This document shows, one piece after another, positions 41,609-48,409 of a stretch of DNA of 48,409 nt. The notes under the pieces were generated by a model that worked only from the letters and a program-made list of their open reading frames with translations, was not told the DNA's origin and did not search any database. The stretch is taken from contig JAGWBX010000042.1 of the NCBI GenBank assembly GCA_021295655.1, positions 1-48,409 of the forward strand, given 5' to 3'. Every line of letters starts with the position of its first letter. Position 1 is the stretch's first letter. Origin of the DNA: Candidatus Latescibacterota bacterium. GTDB lineage: Bacteria > Latescibacterota > UBA2968 > GCA-2709665. A program made the position numbers and the translations under genes.

Positions 41609-43078
41609 TTACGCGCCTTCGAGTGCTTTCGCCCGCTGCTTCCATTTCTCATAGTTGGGTGAAAGCGACAGCGCGCCGTCAGGCTGAGGCACGAGTCTGC
41701 CGTTCCGGCCGCGGGGATCGCCGCGGTCTTCGTTGATTCCGGCCAGGCGTCTGCGCCAGACGTCGATTCGAGGTTGAAGATTGGATTCCGCCGCAAGGTC
41801 GTTGCATTCCAGAGGGTCGGCATCCAGGTCGAAAAACTGTTCGACGCCCGTATGGTGGAACCAGATATACTTTTCGCGTCCGTCGGTAACGTACTGCATC
41901 CCGTGTTCCTTATCGTAACAGGTGGTGTGTTCGCCCTGTACGAACGCTCGCCAGCCGTCAGTTTCGCCTCGCGATAGTCTGAGCAGGCTGAGGCCGTCTA
42001 CGGATTCGGGGACGGGAACGCCCGCGGCATCCAGAAACGTGGGCATGATGTCTCTCAGTTCGACCGGCTGGCCCAGCGTCCGGTTGCGGGAAATGTCCCA
42101 GGTGTCCGGAAATTTCATTATAAAGGGGATCCGGGCGGAACCTTCGTAAGCGTAGGTTTTCCGCCAGTGGTGGTGGTCGCCCATCATGTCGCCGTGGTCC
42201 GACGTGAAAAGAATGAGGGTGTTGGCCGAGGCCGCCGGGTCGTGCCGGCGCAGTTCGTGCAGGACGCGGCCGATCTGATGGTCGATGAACGTGATGTTGC
42301 CGTAATATGCCGCGCGAGCGCGATGGGTTTCCGCGTCGGTGCGCCGGGTGCGCGGGGCGTTCACGTCGGCGATTTGGCGGTCGTACCGGGCGGACCACGT
42401 TCCCACGGCCGCTTTGGGCACATCGGGATTGTCTATATACATATCGTAGTAGGTTTGCGGCGCGTCGTACGGAGAATGGGGACGGGCGAACGACAACCAT
42501 AGAAAGAAAGGTTTTGTCGGGTCTCGATTCTCAAGGAATCGGATGCCCTCCGAGGCTGTCCAGTGGGTGGGGTGCAGGTGTTCCGGCAGATGCGATGGAC
42601 GGGCCATCCATGAGTTCCAGTCGACGCTGTGGTCGCGGTAGCCGTATTCTCCCGCTTTGTGTTTCTCGAAGAAAACGTGGTAGTCGCTGATGAAGTTGCC
42701 CAGGCGTCGCCCGCTTTCGTCCAGGACCATATGGTGAAACCCGTGGAGTCTGCGCTGAGGGTGGAAGTGCATCTTGCCCACGGCCTGGGTGTGATAGCCC
42801 GCATCGGCGAGTTCGCCGGGCAACGTGGCCGGGTATTCGAGCGGGTCGGCGCCTGTCATGGTGAGTCGGCCATGGTTCCACTGGTCCATTCCCGTCAGGA
42901 TACCCGCGCGGGCCGGCGTGCATGAGGGGACGGAGGTATAGGCGTGGTTGAAACGCGCGCCGCCTTCCGCCAGTTCATCCAGGTAGGGGGTTTCGAGAAC
43001 CGGGTGGCCGTCGCACCCGAGGCAATCGCCGCGCTGCTGGTCGGTGGTTATGAGTAGCAGGTTAGGTCTGGGAGTCAT
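41609..43078 (-). CDS. Type I sulfatase
   Basis: 489 residues. The start NLLLITTDQQRGDCLGCDGH carries the metal-binding Asp13, and the sulfatase signature SCTPARAGILTG has Cys53, which would be converted to formylglycine by a maturase. FTSDHGDMMGDHHHW holds the remaining Ca-binding and catalytic residues. No clear signal peptide, so it may act inside the cell on an imported sulfated compound. It is the second gene of a minus-strand set with an esterase-like and an EVE protein. Target ester is unknown. Confidence 0.93.
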   Translation of the reverse strand: MTPRPNLLLITTDQQRGDCLGCDGHPVLETPYLDELAEGGARFNHAYTSVPSCTPARAGILTGMDQWNHGRLTMTGADPLEYPATLPGELADAGYHTQAVGKMHFHPQRRLHGFHHMVLDESGRRLGNFISDYHVFFEKHKAGEYGYRDHSVDWNSWMARPSHLPEHLHPTHWTASEGIRFLENRDPTKPFFLWLSFARPHSPYDAPQTYYDMYIDNPDVPKAAVGTWSARYDRQIADVNAPRTRRTDAETHRARAAYYGNITFIDHQIGRVLHELRRHDPAASANTLILFTSDHGDMMGDHHHWRKTYAYEGSARIPFIMKFPDTWDISRNRTLGQPVELRDIMPTFLDAAGVPVPESVDGLSLLRLSRGETDGWRAFVQGEHTTCYDKEHGMQYVTDGREKYIWFHHTGVEQFFDLDADPLECNDLAAESNLQPRIDVWRRRLAGINEDRGDPRGRNGRLVPQPDGALSLSPNYEKWKQRAKALEGA

Positions 43079-43304
43079 ACATGCACGAGTAGATAAAATG
43101 GAAATTCCGGTTCCGTTTGCTGGCGCCAGGCGGCAGCGTTCGTGGCGTCATTCCGATGGTTGATTCGCCGAAGGAGTGATCCCGATCGTTTACATCTGAA
43201 TGCTGTTCCTGAGTTGGAATTGCGTATCTGTGCCGATTTGGACGGTTGAGTTGGCAACGCGCTGATGGTCAATCAGGCCCAGTGGGTACGAAACGCCGCC
43301 CTTG

Positions 43305-44033
43305 TCAACTCTGATTCAGGTAAGTCGCTGTATATTGCCGTTCAACCCGTCCGCTCGCTAACATGGATCCGATGACGATCAGCCAGATCAGGAAGCCCGT
43401 TCCGACCGCCATGTGGATGGCCTTCGCGGCGTCAAACCAGATGAATAGCATCGCGACGCCCAGAACTGCGGATATCGGCGCCATCATACGCAGCGCGCCG
43501 CCTGCTTTCCACTGATACCTGGAAGCCACCACCAGCGCGAATCCCGCCGCGGCGAAGCCCCCAGCGCCCGCGAGCCACCGCAGGCCTGACATCGACTCCA
43601 GCACCGACATGTCGGGAGCGGGTGAGGCCCCGGCGACTGAAACGGTCTCGAGTGCCGGATGAATGGCGATCAGGATTGCGATCCCTCCCGATACCGTGGT
43701 GAACGCACCCGATAACACGAACAGGTACGGGACGGCCGGCGTCGCCCAGCCCCCTCGAATAATCCAGGTCTGCAACAGGAGCAAACCTGCCGCCAGGAGG
43801 GCAATGCCGGACAACAGCCGGGCAACTCCTGAAAGGATGTACATGACCGGACGCTGTGAAATGGCGACCAGCGACTCGAGCAGCGTCGCCTGGTCGGCGT
43901 CGGCGGCAACCCGCGTGTAGATGAGCGCAACCGTAAAGATTACGGTAAGCAGCAAGAGGAATCCCGCCTTCCGAGCCGCACGATCCGTCGGTTGACTCGG
44001 AGAGGACGGTTTGGGGGTTGCGGAATCTGGCAT
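43305..44033 (-). CDS. DUF4386-like integral membrane protein
   Basis: 242 residues with about six or seven hydrophobic helices (for example AGFLLLLTVIFTVALIY, LLSGIALLAAGLLLLQ, VPYLFVLSGAFTTVSGGIAI, AVGTGFLIWLIVIGSMLASG). The pattern and size resemble the DUF4386 family of unknown function; this assignment is weak. The 226-base gap before the sulfatase start (43079-43304) shows nothing recognisable. Confidence 0.55.
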   Translation of the reverse strand: MPDSATPKPSSPSQPTDRAARKAGFLLLLTVIFTVALIYTRVAADADQATLLESLVAISQRPVMYILSGVARLLSGIALLAAGLLLLQTWIIRGGWATPAVPYLFVLSGAFTTVSGGIAILIAIHPALETVSVAGASPAPDMSVLESMSGLRWLAGAGGFAAAGFALVVASRYQWKAGGALRMMAPISAVLGVAMLFIWFDAAKAIHMAVGTGFLIWLIVIGSMLASGRVERQYTATYLNQS

Positions 44034-44125
44034 ATCCGGGAGTCTTTCAGTGTTTTACGGGCGGACAGGGCGAAAGCCGGAGAAATGAACGACAATTCGT
44101 CCCTCAACTCAGACCGTGCGACCAA

Positions 44126-45208
44126 CTATCCCCAGACTTCCTTGAGGAATCGTACCCAGTTGCCGGAAAGGATGTTGCGAACGTCGGATTCGACGTAGCC
44201 GCGGCGCCGGAGGATGCCGACCATGTTCTGCAGATCGGCGATGGTATTGAGGTCGCGCGGGGACTGTTCCTGTCCGAAACCGCCGTCAAGGTCCGTGCCG
44301 ATGCCGGCGTGCCTTGCGTTGCCGGCCAGTTGACAGACGTGATCGATGTGATCGGCTACGGTCTCGAGGGTGGCTTTCGTGCTCTGGGCCCAACATGGAA
44401 TGTCACGGTTCCAATCCGGGTCCAGCATCCAGGCATCGAAGGCGGCGCCGATCACGCCGCCCCGTTCGACAATGGCCCGGATCATCTCATCGGTCAGTTG
44501 GCGCTGCCCGGGGGTGAGGGCGCGGCAGTTGTGGTGCGACGCGGCCACGGGGCCGTCGTAGACGTCCAGGATTTCCCAGAAGGCCTGGTCCGTTGTATGG
44601 GTCAGGTCGACAATGATCCCTGCTTCCTTGAGCGCGGCGAGCAGGGGCTTGCCGCGTTCCAGCAGGCCGCCCTCGGTGCCCGTGCCGTGGCAATAGGAAC
44701 TGACGCCATAGTGGGAAATACTCACGATGCGGAGACCGAGATCGTACCATTCGGGCACCTGGGACGGATCCAGGATGGGGTCGGCGCTTTCCATGGCCAC
44801 CACCAGGCCGATGGGCGTGTCCGGCGCGGGGTTTTCCCATGCCGCCACGGCTTCGTCCAGGTCCCGCGAGTTGCGGATGAAACGAATAACGCCCTCGCGT
44901 TCCATCGCCTGATAATAGGCCAGGTGGCCTCTACCCACGCCGTGGCACTGGTCCTGGCAGTACATGCCCGTCCGGGTCCAGCGGTCGTTGGGATCGGTTC
45001 GGGACATCATCGTGCCGAATATGATGCCCACGTTGCCCCGGCGGAGTTCAGGAAAGGTCACGGTGCAGCTTCCGAAGCTGCGCATCACCGGCTCGGCGTC
45101 GTGGACGCGGACGGTTGCGGCCGGTTGGGTGAGGTCCCGATTGACCTGAATGGCGCTGAATCCGAGGTCCAGGTGGCTGTCTGCAATGAGATACGGGAGG
45201 TCCGGCAT
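44126..45208 (-). CDS. Membrane dipeptidase (peptidase M19), copy 1
   Basis: 360 residues. Zinc ligands of the M19 family are in place: His12 and Asp14 in ADSHLDLG, bridging Glu140 in VVAMESADP, His204 in VDLTHTTD and His225 in AASHHNCRAL; IGTDLDGGFG follows near the end. The fold is a metallo-TIM-barrel that cleaves dipeptides, or related amide or lactam bonds. No signal peptide. A paralogue lies 63 bases upstream in the same orientation; the two share ordering and many motifs, so they arose by duplication and may differ in substrate. Confidence 0.93.
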   Translation of the reverse strand: MPDLPYLIADSHLDLGFSAIQVNRDLTQPAATVRVHDAEPVMRSFGSCTVTFPELRRGNVGIIFGTMMSRTDPNDRWTRTGMYCQDQCHGVGRGHLAYYQAMEREGVIRFIRNSRDLDEAVAAWENPAPDTPIGLVVAMESADPILDPSQVPEWYDLGLRIVSISHYGVSSYCHGTGTEGGLLERGKPLLAALKEAGIIVDLTHTTDQAFWEILDVYDGPVAASHHNCRALTPGQRQLTDEMIRAIVERGGVIGAAFDAWMLDPDWNRDIPCWAQSTKATLETVADHIDHVCQLAGNARHAGIGTDLDGGFGQEQSPRDLNTIADLQNMVGILRRRGYVESDVRNILSGNWVRFLKEVWG

Positions 45209-45271
45209 TCGAAACCCTTGTTATTAACAGCCCGGGGCTGCGTGAAACAGGCGGGTGCAGGACCAATGACG

Positions 45272-46405
45272 TCAGGACCACGCCTCTTTGAAGAATCGGA
45301 TCAGGTTCCCGTGACAGATATTGTCGATGTCTTCGGCATTGTATCCGTGCGCTTCGAGGATGCGGGGGAACCGCTGGAGGTCGGCAATCGTGTTGTAGTC
45401 CGTCGGGGAAAGCTCCAGCCCGAACCCGCCGTCCAGGTCCGTCCCGATGGCCGCGTGGCGGCTGTTGCCCGTCAACTGGCAGATGTGGTCAATGTGTTCG
45501 ACAACGGCTTTCATCGGTCGGGTGGCGGTGGCGTAGTGGGTCGACGGATCGTCCCAGTTCCAGGCGGGGCTGAGCATCTGCTCGGCGAAGACCATGCCGA
45601 TGACGCCGCCGCGTTCCACGATGGCGCGGATCATGTCGTCACTGAGGTGGCGTTGTCCGGGAACCAACGCGCGGCAGTTGCAGTGGCTGGCGTGGACCGG
45701 CCCGTCCCAGTAGTCGAGGATCTGCCAGAACGCGAGGTCCGACGCGTGGGTCAGGTCGATGACCATGCCCACGTCTTTAAAGGCATCCATCAGTGGATAG
45801 GCCGGGGGATAAAGGCCGCCGACGGTGCCCGTGCCGTGGCCGTAGGTATTGGCCCCGAAGTGGGTAAGCGACACGGATCGCAGGCCGGCGTCCCACCATT
45901 CTGCGACCTGGTCGGGCCCCAGGATGGGGTCGGCGCTCTCGGCGGTGAGAATCAGCCCGATCGGCGTGGTGTCCGTCGGATGCTCCCAGGACGATACACA
46001 GGCATCCAGGTCGGCGCCGTTCTTGATGAATGTGATTTCGCCCCGCCGGGCGAGGGCGTTGTAATAATGAAGGTGGCTCTGACCCCGTGCGTACGCGACC
46101 GACTGGGCCCGAACGGAGTTGTGGGAGTCGATGGACGGTGCCTGGACGCGGGCCATGATGGTGGAGAGCATGATGCCCACGTGGCCCTTGAGCATCTCCG
46201 GGAGGGTCACAGTGACGGTGTAGCTCTTGTCCTTGAGTCCCGCACGTCGTTCAAGAGAGTCTTTATGGGTAGACAGATCGGCGCGAACGACGTCCTCCCG
46301 TTCGCGGAGGACATGCACGGGCTGGGTGAGGTCGCGACGGTAGAACAAGGCATTGAATGCCATGTCCAGATGGCCGTCTATAATGAGTACAGGTTTGTCG
46401 GGCAT
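45272..46405 (-). CDS. Membrane dipeptidase (peptidase M19), copy 2
   Basis: 377 residues from ATG at 46405; the longer frame to 46702 crosses the tRNA gene and is not used. Zinc ligands correspond to those of copy 1: His12 and Asp14 in IDGHLDMAF, Glu in ILTAESADP, His in VIDLTHASD and His in HASHCNCRAL, with GTDLDGGFG later. It is 17 residues longer than copy 1, mostly by a longer loop between residues 35 and 65. It begins the tandem pair. Confidence 0.92.
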   Translation of the reverse strand: MPDKPVLIIDGHLDMAFNALFYRRDLTQPVHVLREREDVVRADLSTHKDSLERRAGLKDKSYTVTVTLPEMLKGHVGIMLSTIMARVQAPSIDSHNSVRAQSVAYARGQSHLHYYNALARRGEITFIKNGADLDACVSSWEHPTDTTPIGLILTAESADPILGPDQVAEWWDAGLRSVSLTHFGANTYGHGTGTVGGLYPPAYPLMDAFKDVGMVIDLTHASDLAFWQILDYWDGPVHASHCNCRALVPGQRHLSDDMIRAIVERGGVIGMVFAEQMLSPAWNWDDPSTHYATATRPMKAVVEHIDHICQLTGNSRHAAIGTDLDGGFGLELSPTDYNTIADLQRFPRILEAHGYNAEDIDNICHGNLIRFFKEAWS

Positions 46406-46674
46406 AGGCGAAATGACGGATGAAATTGAACTGCATGGTGACGCGAGCCATCCGCAGCCCAAATTACTTTGCGCGGATTGTCCGGGCAAGTGAAATTCAT
46501 GGAGCCCGCAGTGGAAGGCGTTGTGCGCAGGCATCGATTGTGTTGGCGGGCTGATGAATGACCGGGCATGACTCGAGACTTGTCGCAGGTCTACTTGTTT
46601 CGCCTTTTTTGCTTGCCCGGCACTTGCGAATTGTGGATATTCCGAACGGATATCGTCTTCTGATATTGACGTGA

Positions 46675-46751
46675 CGGGGAGTGGCTCAGTCCGGCAGAGC
46701 ACCTGCTTTGGGAGCAGGGGGTCGCGGGTTCGAATCCCGCCTCCCCGACCA
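46675..46751 (+). tRNA. tRNA-Pro (anticodon UGG)
   Basis: Complete cloverleaf: acceptor CGGGGAG (46675-46681) with CTCCCCG (46741-46747), D-arm GCTC/GAGC, anticodon stem CCTGC/GCAGG with loop TTTGGGA (anticodon TGG), T-arm GCGGGTTCGAATCCCGC, discriminator A and encoded CCA (46749-46751). It lies on the plus strand between two minus-strand regions. Confidence 0.95.
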
Positions 46752-46759
46752 TAACGAAC

Positions 46760-46792
46760 AAAGGTTTACGTCAAATTGGCGTAAACCTTTTC
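46760..46792 (+). terminator. Rho-independent terminator of the tRNA-Pro gene
   Basis: AAAGGTTTACG (46760-46770) and CGTAAACCTTT (46780-46790) pair perfectly over 11 bases with a 9-base loop, and the T run ends the structure. It starts 8 bases after the tRNA. Confidence 0.85.
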
Positions 46793-46931
46793 TACGATGA
46801 GTCGAACCGTATTCTGAGCTGACGCTACAATGATAGGTGCAGATGCAAGGAATTCGTTGGAGGTGACCGTGGTTGCTCGTTTGAGGATCTGGTCGCGCTC
46901 TCCTTGAGGTCAGGTCGCTGAAGCCGAGGCT

Positions 46932-46955
46932 GGTCCCTGAGCTTGTCGAAGGGCC
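46932..46955. repeat. Dispersed palindromic motif of the CCCTTCGACAAGCTCAGGG type
   Basis: GGTCCCTGAGCTTGTCGAAG followed by GGCC matches a palindromic intergenic motif that I recall from many unrelated bacterial genomes. Only one copy is visible here. Apart from this, the tRNA terminator and the hairpin at 47156, the gap 46752-47187 shows no gene. Confidence 0.5.
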
Positions 46956-47155
46956 GCCGGCGGCTAATTCGGCGCGGGGATTCTATTGCCAGCAAACCCC
47001 GATGCGCAATCAATCAATAGCTCAACACAAGCCGTTGCATCGCGTCCGAAAATCGAGCCAAACGTCACCATTGGCATCCTTTTGGCTTGACATGGACATC
47101 CGTTAACACTAAATTTCATCGAACCACTGAAAGCGCGAATGTGCCTAGGTGGTGA

Positions 47156-47187
47156 GAATCGCCCCCGGGTAGAACCGGGGGCGATTC
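47156..47187. terminator. Perfect 13-bp hairpin touching the DUF3800 stop codon
   Basis: GAATCGCCCCCGG (47156-47168) and its exact complement CCGGGGGCGATTC (47175-47187) flank a 6-base loop. The structure directly follows the DUF3800 stop on the minus strand. There is no T run, so it may pause polymerase or protect the transcript end. Confidence 0.55.
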
Positions 47188-47979
47188 CTATTTGGGATAG
47201 CACACAACGCCGAATTGATCGGAGGACGAAGCATGTGTATTGTAGATCGGCAACAGAGTATTCATCCATATTTCGATCCTGGCCGAATTGACTGATTTGG
47301 GAAACCTGCTCGGGAAAGATAATTTCCCCAATTTTTGTAGCTGATAGTAATAGGTGACGGTGGCGATAAGGTCACTTGCCTGGATAAAGTACGACTGGTC
47401 TGAGCTCTTGGGTAGCGGATCTTCAATGAGTTTTGTGATTTTGGCGTCAAGGTACGCGCCACGCTGAGATCGCGACGGAATATTGTTCACACGCCGCACT
47501 TTTCTGGCGATTCGCCTCATCTTGCCAACACGTCCATCGTCTGTGATGATTATGAAGCTGGACGAGGGGTCATTTCTGTTTAGGTCATTCTCAAGCCTTT
47601 GAATTGTGTACTCCATAGCCTTTTCCAAGATATCATAGCCATCGGGCTGGATGATTTTGTCCTTGTCAATTACCACGTTTAAAATCCTCAGAGGTAAAGT
47701 CGCGAGAAATTCGCAGAATTCGTCGATGATCTTTACCCTCGTTCCTTCCTTAATTTTGAGTCGTTGATACGGACGTTTGTTGAGCAGAAAAGGTTTGACG
47801 TGAATTTCGAGTCGAATCGGCAATCCATAGTCCTTCTTGAGCCGCCGCCGGAATTCGTAGAGAGCTTCGAATGTGTCATTCCAGTATCGATGATGTACAT
47901 AAATTGCAGTCTGAACGTAAAGAAGTGACGATCCAGGATTGCCATCATCACCCGACTCGTCAAAATAAGACAAATACAC
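47188..47979 (-). CDS. DUF3800 domain-containing protein (putative nuclease-like)
   Basis: 263 residues from GTG at 47979, chosen because AAGGGG lies about 9 bases upstream and family members begin directly with the xYLxYxDESGD motif; a longer frame to 48030 is possible. Motifs: MYLSYFDESGDDGNPG, NVVIDKDKI, FIIITDDGRVGKM and SYFIQASDLIATVTYY, all with the acidic residues of an RNase-H-like fold. DUF3800 proteins are frequent in mobile and defence contexts, and their activity is not settled. GC is distinctly lower than in the rest of the window, suggesting transfer next to the tRNA gene. Confidence 0.8.
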   Translation of the reverse strand: MYLSYFDESGDDGNPGSSLLYVQTAIYVHHRYWNDTFEALYEFRRRLKKDYGLPIRLEIHVKPFLLNKRPYQRLKIKEGTRVKIIDEFCEFLATLPLRILNVVIDKDKIIQPDGYDILEKAMEYTIQRLENDLNRNDPSSSFIIITDDGRVGKMRRIARKVRRVNNIPSRSQRGAYLDAKITKLIEDPLPKSSDQSYFIQASDLIATVTYYYQLQKLGKLSFPSRFPKSVNSARIEIWMNTLLPIYNTHASSSDQFGVVCYPK

Positions 47980-48055
47980 GACGCAGAACCCCTTCAATCC
48001 GCCGACAGACAGCCCATAATTCAAACACACGACAGATTGTCGTGAACAACTCTCG

Positions 48056-48409
48056 CTATGTGCCGACGATTATAATTTTCGGGACGAAAACCCCTCGCTC
48101 TGAAAGCCAGGCCGGAACAGGTGTTCCCGTTGCGGTGTAAAAGTACTTGATGATCTCACTCGCGACCCTCGGACCCAAGTTTAAATTATGACCGCCTATC
48201 TCAGTAACGAATTTCGGAAAGCTCTCGGGATCGGGGTGTATAAAATAGTTTCGGTATTTGCGTAAGAATTGGTTCAGCTCACCCCATATTTCTGGCTCTG
48301 TTTCGTGAATTGGCTTGATTCCATTTAATCGTGCCAACTCATTTAGTGCGGATTTAATATCTGAGAATTCCCTCCTCATTAAACATGCGAAATTGTCAAA
48401 TTCGGAGTG
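48056..48409 (-). CDS. Hypothetical protein, C-terminal part, with Rx4H motif (HEPN-like?), cut by window edge
   Basis: The reading frame is open to the right edge: HSEFDNFACLMRREFSDIKS and onward, so the gene probably begins outside. It ends IIIVGT at 48056. RNYFIH fits the Rx4H motif of HEPN ribonuclease or nucleotidyl-partner domains, in a helical context (QFLRKYRNYFIHPDPESF). I can only call it HEPN-like from this short motif. Low GC, like the neighbouring DUF3800 gene 76 bases away, so both may be one transferred unit. Confidence 0.45.
   Translation of the reverse strand, partial: HSEFDNFACLMRREFSDIKSALNELARLNGIKPIHETEPEIWGELNQFLRKYRNYFIHPDPESFPKFVTEIGGHNLNLGPRVASEIIKYFYTATGTPVPAWLSERGVFVPKIIIVGT

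Noticed and set aside
44018-46423. A very long plus-strand open frame (about 800 codons) opposite the two dipeptidases
   Set aside because: It is antisense to two clear M19 enzymes and its translation has no domain logic; long antisense frames are expected in GC-rich genes.
1-48409. CRISPR array or rRNA genes
   Set aside because: No regularly spaced short direct repeats and no rRNA-like sequence seen on either strand.

Overview
The window looks like a piece of the chromosome of an uncultured Gram-negative bacterium with fairly high GC. It encodes outer-membrane proteins (a TolC-type channel, a TorF-like porin), lipoproteins, a GWxTD-domain protein, a matrixin/beta-propeller/dockerin surface protein, and a catabolic set (sulfatase, neutral-ceramidase-like protein, Gfo/Idh oxidoreductase, two M19 dipeptidases). 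That mix recalls FCB- or PVC-like uncultured lineages such as Latescibacterota or Poribacteria. This is an inference from gene content; no rRNA is present.

Layout. Positions 1-2465 (minus) hold a two-gene 2-oxoacid:ferredoxin oxidoreductase, cut by the left edge. Positions 2466-5694 hold a repeat element, two small ORFs, an FAH-family enzyme, a VapBC toxin-antitoxin pair behind a perfect palindrome, and an RDD membrane protein. Positions 5746-13278 hold a GWxTD protein, a ClC transporter with CBS domains, a PtsN-like EIIA and a BatA/vWA membrane protein. Positions 13542-21567 form a plus-strand run: topA, xerC, an Ig-like lipoprotein, a pilin-like membrane protein and a matrixin-propeller-dockerin lipoprotein. 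Positions 21568-25555 are an accessory island: a type ISP restriction-enzyme remnant, an orphan HigA-like antitoxin, two inverted-repeat elements, a truncated coiled-coil protein, two DUF433 genes (one with its PIN-like DUF5615 partner) and a large PIN-domain protein.

Positions 25791-29637 hold a predicted sugar-active beta-propeller protein and a type III glutamine synthetase. Positions 30236-36731 hold a TorF-like porin and a complete CzcCBA/CusCBA-type RND efflux operon. Positions 36741-39920 hold a ceramidase-like protein, a Gfo/Idh oxidoreductase and a two-domain rhodanese. Positions 39979-46405 (minus) hold an EVE protein, an esterase-like hydrolase, a sulfatase, a DUF4386-like membrane protein and two tandem M19 dipeptidases. 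A tRNA-Pro(UGG) at 46675-46751 is followed by a second accessory patch with a DUF3800 protein and a possibly HEPN-like partial gene.

The most striking observation is the rhodanese at 39087-39920. Its reading frame is interrupted only by one TGA, and that TGA sits exactly where the catalytic cysteine of the CxGGxR active-site loop belongs. The C-terminal 45 residues continue in the same frame. A stem-loop can be folded by hand directly after the TGA. This suggests a selenocysteine-containing sulfurtransferase. The second theme is a family of short elements with terminal inverted repeats (three copies). Their insertion or recombination appears to have reshaped the ends of neighbouring small genes in the toxin-antitoxin island.
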